Assembly: GCF_038246755.1 (NCBI RefSeq)
Contig: NZ_CP134706.1
Span: 3,410,001-3,474,000 of the forward strand
Source of the DNA: Micromonospora sp. FIMYZ51
Lineage (GTDB): Bacteria > Actinomycetota > Actinomycetes > Mycobacteriales > Micromonosporaceae
Reading direction: 5' to 3'
DNA: 64,000 nt
Below the pieces are notes generated by a model. It was not told the DNA's origin. It made no database searches and saw only the letters and a program-made list of their open reading frames with translations. Position numbers and translations under genes: made by a program. Positions 34,355 to 45,388 of this stretch are shown in pieces. Positions within the stretch are counted from its first letter, which is position 1. Every line of letters starts with the position of its first letter.

Positions 34355-35896
34355 ATGACGGATAGTCGTCCGGTCCTGACGATGACCGGGATCAGCAAGT
34401 CCTTCCCCGGGGTGCGCGCACTCCACGACGTCGACTTCCGGCTCTTCCCCGGTGAGGTGCACGCCCTGATGGGCGAGAACGGTGCCGGCAAGTCGACCCT
34501 GATCAAGGTGCTGACCGGGGTGTACGGCATCGACGAAGGCACCATCACCCTGGGCGACGAGCAGGTGGCCTTCAGCGGACCGATGCAGGCCGCCGCCGCC
34601 GGGGTCAGCACGGTCTACCAGGAGGTAAACCTCTGCCCGAACCTCTCGGTGGCGGAGAACATCTTCATCGGCCGGGAGCCCCGCCGCTTCGGTGCCGTGC
34701 GCTGGGGCGAGGTCCGGCGGCGCGCCCGGCAGTTGCTGGCCCGGCTGGATCTCGACATCGACGTGACCGCGCCGGTGGCGAGTTATTCGCTTGCGGTGCA
34801 GCAGATGGTCGCCATCGCCCGGGCCATCGACGTGCAGGCTCAAGTGCTGATCCTGGACGAGCCGACCTCCAGTCTGGACGCGGGCGAGGTGGCACAGCTG
34901 TTCCGGATCATGGGGCAGCTGCGCGACGAGGGGATCGCGATCCTCTTCGTGACCCACTTCCTCGACCAGGTCTACGGCATCGCCGACCGGATCACGGTAC
35001 TGCGTAACGGCACCCTGGTCGGCGAGTACCCGACCGCCGAGCTGCCGCAGCTCGCCCTGGTCGAGAAGATGATCGGCAAGGAACTCGACGTCCTCGAACG
35101 GATCGAGGAGCACCCCCGGCGGGAGCTGGCGGCGCTGGAGGGTGGCACCCCGTTCGTCGAGGTCTCCGAGTTGGCCCGCAAGGGGGCGGTCGCCCCGTTC
35201 AGCCTGACCATCCACGCCGGTGAGGTGGTCGGTTTGGCCGGCCTGCTCGGTTCCGGTCGTACCGAGGTGGCCCGGCTGTTCTTCGGTGCCGACCGGGCCG
35301 ACCGGGGCCAGGTCGCGGTGGGCGGCAAACCGACAAGCCTGCGTAACCCGGTGCAGGCCATCGAGCAGGGCATCGGGTTCTGTTCGGAGAACCGCCGCGC
35401 GGAGGGAATCATCCCCGACCTGACGGTGCGGGAGAACATGATCCTGGCGATGCAGGCGGCTCGGGGCTGGCTGCGTCCGATCCCGCGTCGCCGCCAGGAC
35501 GAGCTGGTCGATCAGTACATCAAGGCGTTGAGTATCCGGCCGGCCAACCCCGAGGTGCCGGTGCGCAACCTCTCCGGCGGAAACCAGCAGAAGGTGCTGC
35601 TGGCCCGCTGGCTGATCACCGAGCCCCGACTGCTGATTCTGGACGAACCGACCCGCGGCATCGACATCGGCGCCAAAACCGAGATCCAGCGGCTCGTGGT
35701 GCAGCTCTCCGACGGCGGCATGGCCGTGCTCTTCATCTCCGCCGAGCTGGAGGAGGTGCTGCGGCTGAGCCACAAGGTCGCGGTGATGCGGGATCGGGAG
35801 ATGGTCGCCCAGCTCAGCAATGACGACACCGTGGACGCGGACCGGGTGATGCAGACTATCGCCAGCGGTTCCCAACGGGAGGGGGCGGAGCAGTGA
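34355..35896 (+). CDS. ytfR: ABC sugar importer ATPase, two fused NBDs (YtfR type)
   Basis: The 513-residue protein has Walker [24 protein letters not shown] and LILDEPTSSL in the first NBD; the second has [25 protein letters not shown] and an intact [15 protein letters not shown]. It powers the two membrane subunits encoded downstream. ATG 34355 is the first in frame after the hairpin. The stop overlaps the next start (GTGA), so permease translation is coupled. Confidence 0.93.
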   Translation: MTDSRPVLTMTGISKSFPGVRALHDVDFRLFPGEVHALMGENGAGKSTLIKVLTGVYGIDEGTITLGDEQVAFSGPMQAAAAGVSTVYQEVNLCPNLSVAENIFIGREPRRFGAVRWGEVRRRARQLLARLDLDIDVTAPVASYSLAVQQMVAIARAIDVQAQVLILDEPTSSLDAGEVAQLFRIMGQLRDEGIAILFVTHFLDQVYGIADRITVLRNGTLVGEYPTAELPQLALVEKMIGKELDVLERIEEHPRRELAALEGGTPFVEVSELARKGAVAPFSLTIHAGEVVGLAGLLGSGRTEVARLFFGADRADRGQVAVGGKPTSLRNPVQAIEQGIGFCSENRRAEGIIPDLTVRENMILAMQAARGWLRPIPRRRQDELVDQYIKALSIRPANPEVPVRNLSGGNQQKVLLARWLITEPRLLILDEPTRGIDIGAKTEIQRLVVQLSDGGMAVLFISAELEEVLRLSHKVAVMRDREMVAQLSNDDTVDADRVMQTIASGSQREGAEQ

Positions 35897-36966
35897 CCGA
35901 CAGCAAGGACCGCTACCGGGCCATCCTCGGTCACCGGCTCTTCTGGCCGGTCGCCGTGCTCCTGGTGCTGTTGGCGGCCAACACCATCTACCGGCCGGGC
36001 TTCCTGGCCGTCGAGGTGAACAACGGCCACCTGTACGGCACGCCGATCGACATCCTTCGGCTGAGTGCGCCGCTGATCCTGGTCGCGCTGGGCATGACCC
36101 TGGTCATCTCCACCGGCGGCATCGACCTGTCGGTCGGTTCGATCTGCGCGATCAGCGGTGCCATCGCCTGCCTGCACATCAGCCAGGCACCGGACCAGAA
36201 CAACATGACCACGGTGGTCACCGCGATCGCCATGGCGCTCGGTGTCGCGCTGGTGCTCGGTGCCTGGAACGGCGTGCTGGTCTCCGTGATCGGCATCCAA
36301 CCGATCATCGCCACGCTGATCCTCATGGTGGCCGGCCGGGGCATCGCCCAGTTGGTCACCGAGGGCCAGATCATCACCATCAACTCCGGTCCGTACCGGG
36401 CGATCGGTCTGGGGCACTTCCTGACCCTGCCGCTGGCGATCTTCATCGCGCTCGGCGCGGCGCTGCTCGTCGCGGCGCTCACCCGCCGTACCGCGCTCGG
36501 CATGATCATCGAGTCGGTGGGTGGCAACCGCGAGGCCAGCCGGCTGGCCGGCATCCGCTCGGCCCGGATGGTCTTCCTCGTCTACGTGGTCAGCGCCGTG
36601 TGCGCGGCCATCGCCGGCTTCATGATGACCGCAAACGTCTCCAGTGCGGACGGCAACAACGCCGGTCTCTGGGTGGAACTCGACGCGATCCTCGCGGTCG
36701 TCATCGGTGGCACCTCGCTGGCCGGCGGCCGGTTCTACCTCGGCGGCACGATCCTCGGCGCGCTGATCATCCAGACCCTCACCACGACGGTGTACGCCAT
36801 GAACATTTCCCCGCAGACGGCGCTGCTCTTCAAGGCGGTGGTCGTCATCGCGGTCTGCCTCATCCAGGCACCGGCCTTCCGGGCCAAGTTCAGCCGGCGC
36901 CGGCGCGGCGCCTCGACCCCGCCGGCCCCGTCGGCACAGCGGCAGAAGGAGGAGGTGACGGCGTGA
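35893..36966 (+). CDS. ytfT: ABC sugar importer permease (YtfT type)
   Basis: The 357-residue membrane protein has the motifs GMTLVISTGGIDLSVGSICA, GIQPIIATLILMVAGRGIAQ and SVGGNREASRLAGI, typical of YtfT. It pairs with a second, different permease encoded next, as in E. coli ytfQRT-yjfF. GTG 35893 overlaps the ATPase stop and follows GGAGG. Its last residues are a basic Arg-rich tail. Confidence 0.93.
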   Translation: MTDSKDRYRAILGHRLFWPVAVLLVLLAANTIYRPGFLAVEVNNGHLYGTPIDILRLSAPLILVALGMTLVISTGGIDLSVGSICAISGAIACLHISQAPDQNNMTTVVTAIAMALGVALVLGAWNGVLVSVIGIQPIIATLILMVAGRGIAQLVTEGQIITINSGPYRAIGLGHFLTLPLAIFIALGAALLVAALTRRTALGMIIESVGGNREASRLAGIRSARMVFLVYVVSAVCAAIAGFMMTANVSSADGNNAGLWVELDAILAVVIGGTSLAGGRFYLGGTILGALIIQTLTTTVYAMNISPQTALLFKAVVVIAVCLIQAPAFRAKFSRRRRGASTPPAPSAQRQKEEVTA

Positions 36967-37952
36967 CCACGACCTCGCTGACCACCGGGCCGAGGTGGGC
37001 CCGGCTGCCCCGGCGGCACGTGCCGGTGCTGGTCACCCTCGTTCTGCTGCTGGTCATGTACGGCATCGGCGTGTCCCAGTACCGGGCCTTCTCCAACATC
37101 CAGGTCATCTTCAACGTCTTCATCGACAACGGTTTCCTGCTGGTGGTCGCCGTGGGGATGACCTTCGTGATCCTCACCGGTGGCATCGACCTGTCGGTCG
37201 GTTCGGTGGTGGCGATGACGGCGATGGTCTCGGCGTGGTTGCTCCAGTCCGGCATGCCCGCGCTGCCGGTGCTGGTGATCGCGCTGCTGATCGGGCCGAC
37301 GCTCGGCTTCCTGATGGGCTGTGCGATCCATTTCTTCGATCTCCAGCCGTTCATCGTCACCCTCGCCGGGATGTTCTTCGCCCGCGGCATGTGCACCTTC
37401 ATCAGCGACGCCTCGATCCCGATCACCGACGGCTTCTGGACCACCATGTCGCAGTACCGGATCGGCGATCCCCGGGGCAACTTCGTCTCGATCAGTGTGC
37501 TGGTCGTGCTCGTGGTGGTGCTCATCGCCGCGTACGTGCTGGCGTACACCCGGTTGGGGCGCAACGTGTACGCGATCGGCGGCAACCCGCAGTCGGCGCT
37601 GCTGATGGGGCTGCCGGTGGGGCGTACCCGGATCGCGGTCTACACCATCAGCGGGCTCTGCTCGGCGATCGGTGGGATCCTGCTCTCCTTCTACACGCTC
37701 TCCGGGGCGCCGCTGATCGCGGTCGGCATGGAACTCGACGTGATCGCGGCCGTCGTGATCGGCGGAACGGTGCTCACCGGCGGCTCGGGCTACATCTTCG
37801 GCACCGTGCTCGGTGTGCTGGTGCTCGGCGTGATCCAGACGCTGATCACCTTCGACGGCAGCCTCAACTCCTGGTGGACCAAGATCGTGATCGGAGGACT
37901 GCTCTTCGCGTTCATCCTGTTCCAACGCCTCATCGGCATCCGCTACAAGTAA
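36963..37952 (+). CDS. yjfF: ABC sugar importer permease (YjfF type)
   Basis: The 329-residue membrane protein has [40 protein letters not shown] and YAIGGNPQSALLMGL, as in YjfF. GTG 36963 overlaps the ytfT stop. The two-permease arrangement is diagnostic for the YtfQRT-YjfF group as opposed to RbsC-type systems, which use a homodimer. The araA gene follows after 27 bases, so the importer is translated from within the arabinose operon. Confidence 0.93.
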   Translation: MTTTSLTTGPRWARLPRRHVPVLVTLVLLLVMYGIGVSQYRAFSNIQVIFNVFIDNGFLLVVAVGMTFVILTGGIDLSVGSVVAMTAMVSAWLLQSGMPALPVLVIALLIGPTLGFLMGCAIHFFDLQPFIVTLAGMFFARGMCTFISDASIPITDGFWTTMSQYRIGDPRGNFVSISVLVVLVVVLIAAYVLAYTRLGRNVYAIGGNPQSALLMGLPVGRTRIAVYTISGLCSAIGGILLSFYTLSGAPLIAVGMELDVIAAVVIGGTVLTGGSGYIFGTVLGVLVLGVIQTLITFDGSLNSWWTKIVIGGLLFAFILFQRLIGIRYK

Positions 37953-37979
37953 CCGCCCCTCTCGCGGAAGGCAACTCCC

Positions 37980-39482
37980 ATGGCAACACACCCCCAACCC
38001 GAGGTCTGGTTCCTCACCGGAAGCCAGGCACTGTACGGCGAGGACACCCTCCGGCAGGTGGCCGAGCAGTCCCGTCAGATCGCCGCCCTGCTCGACGACT
38101 CGCCGCACATCCCCGCCCGGGTGGTCTGGAAGCCGGTCCTGACCACCAGTGCCGACATCCTGACGATCTGTCGGGATGCCGCCGTGCAGGGAGCGGTCGG
38201 GGTGATCGCCTGGATGCACACCTTCTCGCCGGCGAAGATGTGGATCTCGGGGCTGGACGCGTTGCGGACACCGTTGCTGCACCTGCACACGCAGGCCAAC
38301 GTCCGGCTGCCGTGGGACGAGATCGACATGGACTTCATGAACCTGAACCAGGCCGCCCACGGCGACCGGGAGTTCGGTTTCGTTCAGACCCGGCTCGGGG
38401 TGGCCCGCAAGACGGTGGCGGGGCATGTAAGCGATCCGCGCGTCGCGCAGCGCGTCGGCGCCTGGACCCGGGCGGCGATCGGCTGGTCGGCCATGCGGTC
38501 GCTGCGCCTGGCCCGCTTCGGCGACAACATGCGCGACGTCGCGGTGACCGAGGGGGACAAGGTCGAGGCCGAACTGCGCTTCGGCGTCTCGGTCAACACC
38601 TACGGGGTCAACGACCTGGTCCGGGTGGTCGACGAGGTCACCGACGCGCAGATCGACGATCTGGTCAAGGAGTACGACGACACCTTCCGGGTCGCCGCCG
38701 AGCTGCGGCCCGGCGGTGAGCGACACGACTCGCTGCGGTACGCGGCCCGGCAGGAGATCGGCCTGCGGACGTTCCTGGACGCCGGTGGGTTCCGCGCCTT
38801 CACCACGAACTTCGAGGACCTCGGCGGGCTGCGGCAGCTGCCCGGCATCGCGGTGCAGCGGCTGATGGCCGACGGGTACGGCTTCGGTGGGGAGGGAGAC
38901 TGGAAGACCTCCGTGCTGGTGCACACGCTCAAGGCGATGTCGGTGGGCACCAAGGGTGGCACCTCCTTCATGGAGGACTACACCTACGACCTCACCCCCG
39001 GGGAGGAACTCATCCTCGGCGCCCACATGCTCGAGGTGTGTCCGACCATCGCCGCGGACGTGCCGAACGTGGAGATCCATCCACTGAGCATCGGCGGCCG
39101 GGAGGATCCGGTCCGGCTGGTCTTCGACGCCGAACCCGGCCCGGCGGTGGTGCTCGGCCTGGCGGACATGGGTGAGCGGTTCCGGCTGGTGGCAAACGAG
39201 GTCGACGTGGTGCCGCCGCCGCAGCCGCTGCCCCGGCTGCCGGTGGCCCGGGCCGTCTGGCGGCCCCGCCCGCACCTGGCCGGCTCGGCCGAGGCCTGGA
39301 TCACCGCGGGCGCTCCGCACCACACCGTGCTCTCCCGGGCGCTGGGTGTGGAGGAGCTGCACGACCTGGCCGAGATGGCGCGTACCGAACTCGTGGTCAT
39401 CGACGCCGACACCGAACCCCGGCGCTTCGCCGCCGAGCTGCGCTGGAACCAGGCGTACTACCGGCTCGCCCGAGGGTTCTGA
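37980..39482 (+). CDS. araA: L-arabinose isomerase
   Basis: The 500-residue enzyme interconverts L-arabinose and L-ribulose. It begins [13 protein letters not shown], has the [25 protein letters not shown] stretch, conserved Glu and His residues around [11 protein letters not shown] and HMLEVCP, and the usual length for AraA. ATG 37980 follows GGAAGG. It closes the operon araB-araD-ytfQRT-yjfF-araA, an order in which the enzymes bracket the importer. A 14-bp hairpin terminator follows within 15 bases. Confidence 0.96.
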   Translation: MATHPQPEVWFLTGSQALYGEDTLRQVAEQSRQIAALLDDSPHIPARVVWKPVLTTSADILTICRDAAVQGAVGVIAWMHTFSPAKMWISGLDALRTPLLHLHTQANVRLPWDEIDMDFMNLNQAAHGDREFGFVQTRLGVARKTVAGHVSDPRVAQRVGAWTRAAIGWSAMRSLRLARFGDNMRDVAVTEGDKVEAELRFGVSVNTYGVNDLVRVVDEVTDAQIDDLVKEYDDTFRVAAELRPGGERHDSLRYAARQEIGLRTFLDAGGFRAFTTNFEDLGGLRQLPGIAVQRLMADGYGFGGEGDWKTSVLVHTLKAMSVGTKGGTSFMEDYTYDLTPGEELILGAHMLEVCPTIAADVPNVEIHPLSIGGREDPVRLVFDAEPGPAVVLGLADMGERFRLVANEVDVVPPPQPLPRLPVARAVWRPRPHLAGSAEAWITAGAPHHTVLSRALGVEELHDLAEMARTELVVIDADTEPRRFAAELRWNQAYYRLARGF

Positions 39483-39496
39483 GCGCACCGCGCGTC

Positions 39497-39537
39497 CGGC
39501 GGGCCGGGTCCACTGTGTGTGGAGACCCGGCCCGCCG
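39497..39537 (+). terminator. Terminator hairpin of the arabinose operon
   Basis: Arms 39497-39510 and 39524-39537 pair over 14 bp around a 13-base loop, starting 14 bases after the araA stop. Confidence 0.8.
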
Positions 39538-39695
39538 ATGACCACGCCTGAGGTGCGCCCGCGCGCCGCCCGGCGAGGCGCACCGGATGCCGCCCGGCGA
39601 CCGCCCGATCCTGCCCACCGCACCGTCGGCGTTGGCCCGTGCGGTGGGCTCCCGTACGCCTGCGGTCCGCTCGTTCGTCTCGGGCAGGTTTCGTC

Positions 39696-39722
39696 TTGAC
39701 TAACGGCCTGTTATCGCTCACA
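39696..39722 (+). promoter_or_regulatory. TGTTATCGCTCACA operator upstream of GH43 gene
   Basis: The operator 39709-39722 lies eight bases behind a TTGACT hexamer (39696-39701), the same -35/operator arrangement as at araB, though the -10 here is unclear. It is 204 bases before the GH43 start. The rest of 39538-39925 holds a second site (39823) and no gene. Confidence 0.55.
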
Positions 39723-39822
39723 GTCGATACTTAAGACGGACGATATCTCTGGCTGGCCGGGCCGTTAGCGTCGCGTCAAGGGCGAAACACACGTCTGCGC
39801 CTCCCCATGGGCAGGGAGGCTT

Positions 39823-39836
39823 TGTTAGCGATCACA
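39823..39836 (+). promoter_or_regulatory. TGTTAGCGATCACA operator proximal to GH43 gene
   Basis: Second site of the same family, 90 bases before the start codon. Two spaced sites suggest cooperative repression or looping. Confidence 0.55.
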
Positions 39837-39925
39837 TGCCGCTCGCCGGCGGCGCCAAGGGCGCTGCGGTGAAGACCGCGCTTGTCGATGGTCGATACGG
39901 CACCTCGTTCCGTGGAAGGAAGGGC

Positions 39926-42037
39926 ATGGCTACCTTGGACGGGATCGCACCACCTGCGCCGGGCCGGCGCAGGTGGCTGTCGCGGGTTGCCGCTGCGGCG
40001 GTGGCGGTGGTGGTGGGCGGCACGGTGGCCGCGGCGGTGGTCTCGACGCCCGCGGCGGCGGCGACGGTCGACACCAACGCCTGGTACGTGCTGGTCAACC
40101 GCAACAGCGGTAAGGCCCTGGACGTGTACAACCTGGCGACGAACGACGGTGCGCGGATCACGCAGTGGACGCGCAACAACGGAAACCAGCAGCAGTGGCA
40201 GTTCGTGGACTCCGGTGGTGGTTACTACCGGTTGAAGTCGCGGCTGTCGAACAAGGTGCTGGATGTCTACAACTTCTCGACCGCCAACGGTGCGTCGATC
40301 GTGCAGTGGACGGATCACAACGGGACCAACCAGCAGTTCCGGTTGGCCGACTCCGACGGTGGTCACGTCCGGTTGATCAACCGGAACAGCAACAAGGTGC
40401 TGGAAGTACAGAACGCCTCCACCGCCGACGGTGGCAACATCGTGCAGTACGACGACTGGAACGGCGCCAACCAGCAGTGGCAGCTCGTCCGGGTCGACGG
40501 CGGGACCAACCCCACGCCGGGGCCGACGACGCCGCCGCCGGGCGGGAACTTCACCAACCCGGTGGTCTGGCAGGACTTCGCCGACGTCGAGGTGATCCGG
40601 GTCGGCGACGTCTACTACCTGACCGCCTCCACGATGCACTACTCGCCCGGCGCGCCGATCCTGCGCTCGTACGACCTGGTGAACTGGGAGTTCGCCGGGC
40701 ACTCGGTGCCTCGGCTGGACTTCGGCACCAAGTACGACCTGCCTCCCGGGCAACAGGCGTACGTGGAGGGCATCTGGGCCTCGACGTTGGCCTACCGGCC
40801 GAGCAACCGGACGTACTACTGGGCCGGCTGCATCGGGTTCTCGCAGACGCACATCTACACCGCCACGGCCGTGGACGGCACCTGGAGCCGGCACGCCACG
40901 CTCCCCAACTGCTACTACGACGCCGGCATGCTCATCGACGACAACGACACCATGTACGTCGCGTACGGCAACGGCACGATCAGCGTGGCCCAGCTCTCCG
41001 CCGACGGGCGCAGCCAGGTGCGGTCCCAGCAGGTCTACCAGACGCCGTCGAGCATCGGCACCCTGGAGGGTGCCCGCTTCTACAAGCGCAACGGCGCCTA
41101 CTACATCTGGTTGACCCGACCCGCCAACGGCCAGTACGTGCTGAAGTCCACAAACGGACCCTTCGGCCCGTACGAGCAGCGCCAGGTGCTGCTCAACATG
41201 CAGGGCCCGATCGCCGGCGGTGGGGTGCCCCACCAGGGCGGGCTGGTGCAGCTGCCGAACGGCTCCTGGTACTACATGGCGTTCACCGACGCGTACCCGG
41301 GCGGGCGGATGCCGACCCTGGCTCCGATCACCTGGACCGCCGACGGCTGGCCGCAGGTGCAGACGGTCAACGGCGCCTGGGGTGTCAACTACCCGAACCC
41401 GCTGCCGCTGCGCCCGGTCAAACCGCTCACCGGCGTCGACACCTTCGCCGGCACCACCCTCGGTCCGCAGTGGGAGTGGAACCACAACCCGGACAACAGC
41501 AGGTGGTCGGTGAACAACGGCCTGCGGCTCCAGACCGCCACGGTGACCAACGACCTCTACCAGGCGCGCAACACGATCACCCACCGCATCCAGGGGCCGA
41601 CCTCCACGGCGACCGTCGAGCTGGACTACTCGACGATGCGCGACGGTGACCGTACCGGGCTGGCCATGCTGCGGGACGTCTCAGCCTGGATCGGGGTCCG
41701 CCGCGACAACGGGGCGACCCGGGTCGTGATGACCAACGGGCTGAACATGAACAGCAACTGGGACACCACCAGCACCGGCAGCGAGATCGCCAGCGCGTCG
41801 GTCTCCGGAGGCCGGATCTGGCTGCGCGCCAACGCCGACATCCGGCCCGGTTCCGGCCGGCAGGCCCGCTTCTCGTACAGCACCGACGGGGTCAACTTCG
41901 TCCCGCTGGGCAACGCCCTGACGCTGAACAACAACTGGACCTTCTTCATGGGATACCGGTTCGCCATCTTCAACCACGCCACTCAGGCCCTGGGCGGCGC
42001 GGTTACCGTGCGACGCTTCGAGTTGGCCACGCCGTGA
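39926..42037 (+). CDS. Secreted GH43 arabinofuranosidase/xylosidase with N-terminal ricin-type module
   Basis: The 703-residue protein has a signal peptide (to about residue 47), a ricin-type lectin domain of three repeats (VLVNRNSGKALDVYN; KSRLSNKVLDVYN; RLINRNSNKVLEVQN), a Pro/Thr linker, a GH43 five-bladed propeller and a C-terminal concanavalin-like beta-sandwich. Catalytic candidates are Asp in DFADVEVIRVGD, Asp in YDAGMLIDDND and Glu in GTLEGARFYKRN. It probably trims arabinose or xylose side chains from arabinoxylan. ATG 39926 follows GGAAGG; the frame's earlier ATG at 39836 lies on the operator. The lectin module at the N-terminus is less usual than at the C-terminus. Confidence 0.9.
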   Translation: MATLDGIAPPAPGRRRWLSRVAAAAVAVVVGGTVAAAVVSTPAAAATVDTNAWYVLVNRNSGKALDVYNLATNDGARITQWTRNNGNQQQWQFVDSGGGYYRLKSRLSNKVLDVYNFSTANGASIVQWTDHNGTNQQFRLADSDGGHVRLINRNSNKVLEVQNASTADGGNIVQYDDWNGANQQWQLVRVDGGTNPTPGPTTPPPGGNFTNPVVWQDFADVEVIRVGDVYYLTASTMHYSPGAPILRSYDLVNWEFAGHSVPRLDFGTKYDLPPGQQAYVEGIWASTLAYRPSNRTYYWAGCIGFSQTHIYTATAVDGTWSRHATLPNCYYDAGMLIDDNDTMYVAYGNGTISVAQLSADGRSQVRSQQVYQTPSSIGTLEGARFYKRNGAYYIWLTRPANGQYVLKSTNGPFGPYEQRQVLLNMQGPIAGGGVPHQGGLVQLPNGSWYYMAFTDAYPGGRMPTLAPITWTADGWPQVQTVNGAWGVNYPNPLPLRPVKPLTGVDTFAGTTLGPQWEWNHNPDNSRWSVNNGLRLQTATVTNDLYQARNTITHRIQGPTSTATVELDYSTMRDGDRTGLAMLRDVSAWIGVRRDNGATRVVMTNGLNMNSNWDTTSTGSEIASASVSGGRIWLRANADIRPGSGRQARFSYSTDGVNFVPLGNALTLNNNWTFFMGYRFAIFNHATQALGGAVTVRRFELATP

Positions 42038-42128
42038 CGGCTGTCGTCCGGCGTCCTCGCGGCGGGTGCGGCGCTCTCCTCCGGCAGCGCCGCCCACCGG
42101 ATAGGGGGGTCACCGGCAACCGGTGACG

Positions 42129-42208
42129 CGCGGGTGGCGCCCGCCAAGCGCCACCCGCGTACCCTGCGCGGCCCGTGCCGTACTCCCGCCGAGAGTGCGG
42201 CACGGGCC
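42129..42208 (+). terminator. Two successive hairpins after the GH43 gene
   Basis: The first pairs 42129-42140 with 42148-42159 (12 bp, 7-base loop). The second pairs 42170-42180 with 42198-42208 (11 bp). They lie 91-171 bases after the stop. The remainder of 42038-42416 has no gene; a CGATATCG core at 42264 may be part of the lacI promoter. Confidence 0.7.
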
Positions 42209-42416
42209 CTCGCGCGTGCCGGTAGCGGTCGGTCCCGGCACGCCTGGCTGGCCTGTCCGCAATCGATATCGTTGCTGGCGTACACTGTCCGTGATCTAGC
42301 GCAGGCCATCCGGCGGGCACGGGCCGGCGTGGGCGCCGCGAGAGGGATCGTGAACTCAAGCCGCTCCGGTCAGCGTCGACGGGCCGCGGCGACCCACGGG
42401 CATGCGGGAGTGTGAG

Positions 42417-43427
42417 ATGGCCGTACGCGATCCTGCGATGACGGACGTGGCTCGCCTCGCTGGCGTCTCTCACCAGACGGTTTCGCGAGTGCTAAATGGC
42501 CACCCGAACGTGCGTGAACAGACCCGGCTGCGGGTCCAGGCGGCAATCGCCGAACTCGGCTACCGGCCGAACCGGGCGGCCCGGGCGCTGGTCACCGGCC
42601 GCTCTCAGGTGATCGGCGTGGTCGCGCAGAACACCACCCTCTACGGCCCGGCGTCCCTGCTGGCCGCCCTGGAGCAGACGGCCGCCGAGGCGGGCTTCGC
42701 GGTGAGCGTGGGCAGTGTGCGCGACCTCGACCACCGGTCGATCTCCGCGGCGGTCGAGCGACACCTGGCGCACCGGGTCGCCGGCATCGTGGTGATCGCG
42801 CCGGTGGAGTCGGCCGGTGAGGCGCTGGAGCGGCTGCCGAAAGAGGTTCCGCTGGTCACCGTCGACGGTGATCCCCACCGGCCGATGCCGTTGGTGACGG
42901 TCGACCAGGCCGCCGGTGCCCGCGCCGCCACCCAACATCTGCTCGACGCCGGGCACCGTACGGTCTGGCACGTTTCCGGGCCCTCCGACTGGTTCGACAG
43001 CGCGGGCCGCATCGAGGGTTGGCGGGCGGCGCTGCTCGCGGCGGGAGCGGAGATCCCGCCGCTGGTGCCGGCGGACTGGTCGGCGGCGGCCGGTTACCGG
43101 TGCGGGCAGATGCTGGCCCGGATGCCGGATGTCACCGCGGTCTTCACCGCCAACGATCACCTCGCCCTCGGGGTGCTGCGGGCCCTGCACGAGCACGGCC
43201 GCCGGGTGCCGGACGACATCAGCGTGGTGGGTTTCGACGACGTCCCGGAGGCCGCGTACTTCATTCCGCCGTTGACCACCGTGCGGCCGGACTTCGACGC
43301 GGTGGCCCGGGCGAGCCTGGACATGCTGCTGGCACAGATCGAGTCGGACAGCGGCGGCGCGCTCCGCGAGACCATCGCCCCGTGCCTGGTCTCCCGCCGC
43401 AGCGTAGCGCCCCCACCCCGCCGCTGA
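42417..43427 (+). CDS. LacI-family transcriptional regulator
   Basis: The 336-residue protein has an N-terminal HTH (MTDVARLAGVSHQTVSRVLN) with hinge (IAELGYRPNRAARAL) and a type 1 periplasmic-binding effector domain ending VVGFDDVPEAAYFIPPLTTV. ATG 42417 has GGGAG six bases upstream and is preferred over ATG 42402. It sits between the GH43 and xylanase genes, so it is the best candidate to bind the TGTTAnCGnTAACA sites of the surrounding arabinose/xylan genes. That pairing is inferred from position and the operator style of LacI proteins. Confidence 0.9.
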   Translation: MAVRDPAMTDVARLAGVSHQTVSRVLNGHPNVREQTRLRVQAAIAELGYRPNRAARALVTGRSQVIGVVAQNTTLYGPASLLAALEQTAAEAGFAVSVGSVRDLDHRSISAAVERHLAHRVAGIVVIAPVESAGEALERLPKEVPLVTVDGDPHRPMPLVTVDQAAGARAATQHLLDAGHRTVWHVSGPSDWFDSAGRIEGWRAALLAAGAEIPPLVPADWSAAAGYRCGQMLARMPDVTAVFTANDHLALGVLRALHEHGRRVPDDISVVGFDDVPEAAYFIPPLTTVRPDFDAVARASLDMLLAQIESDSGGALRETIAPCLVSRRSVAPPPRR

Positions 43428-43446
43428 CCCACCCCAGGCTAGGGTT

Positions 43447-43493
43447 GATCAAGAGGTTCTGGTCGAGCTGTTCCCGACCAGAACCTCTTGATC
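43447..43493. terminator. 19-bp perfect palindrome, shared TTGATCA-type element
   Basis: Arms 43447-43465 and 43475-43493 pair perfectly. It lies between convergent lacI and xylanase genes and can end both. Its outer arm (TTGATCAAGAGGTT) matches that of the element at 57706 at 13 of 14 bases. Confidence 0.75.
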
Positions 43494-43519
43494 GACATTC
43501 CTCGGCGTGGGTCGGTGGG

Positions 43520-44941
<1,422 letters not shown>

Positions 44942-45229
44942 TCAGCAGCGGTGGGACCCGATTCGGGCACGGCGGAACCGCGCCGAGGCGTGTCGTGGCG
45001 CGTCGGTGCCGGAACGAGCGGAAAGCTGCGTCGACCCCTCGTGGCAGCCGGCTGTCACGAGGCGAATCGGTGATGCCTACCCGTCGAGGTGGCCCTTCCA
45101 CGCGAAAAGTCAGCGCGCGGCGCCTCACGGATGTGGACCCGGACAGGTCGCCGGGCGGTCGGCGGAAACCGCCTCGGCCTGCTGGCCGGCGACCTCGGTG
45201 CGGAGTGTGCCCGTAACTCCTTGGCCAAA

Positions 45230-45258
45230 AGCTAACATGTTATCGATAACACGCTCAA
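45230..45258 (-). promoter_or_regulatory. Xylanase promoter with perfect TGTTATCGATAACA operator
   Basis: On the minus strand TTGAGC (45253-45258), 17 bases, TTAGCT (45230-45235), with the perfect 14-base palindrome 45238-45251 filling the spacer. The 5' leader to the xylanase start is long (about 325 bases) and shows no gene. Confidence 0.65.
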
Positions 45259-45327
45259 GTGATGGCAATGAATTCGACGCGCTCCGCCCGGCGGACGCAA
45301 GCGCGCCAGCCACCACCGACGACACGG

Positions 45328-45366
45328 GGGCGCGTCCGGCGGAGCCAGGGCCCCGGGGACGCGCCC
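45328..45366 (-). terminator. Displaced terminator of the GH127 gene
   Basis: Arms 45328-45337 and 45357-45366 pair over 10 bp. Before the IS inserted, this hairpin lay about 20 bases behind the GH127 stop codon; the IS has moved it more than 1 kb away. Confidence 0.55.
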
Positions 45367-45388
45367 GATCCGCGACTACCGCCTCCTA

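Noticed and set aside
36735..39623. A 962-codon minus-strand frame opposite yjfF and araA
   Set aside because: Same mirror effect of high GC; the plus-strand genes are unambiguous.
42260..42276. CAATCGATATCGTTG before lacI as an operator
   Set aside because: The half-sites are out of register and differ from both operator families in the window.
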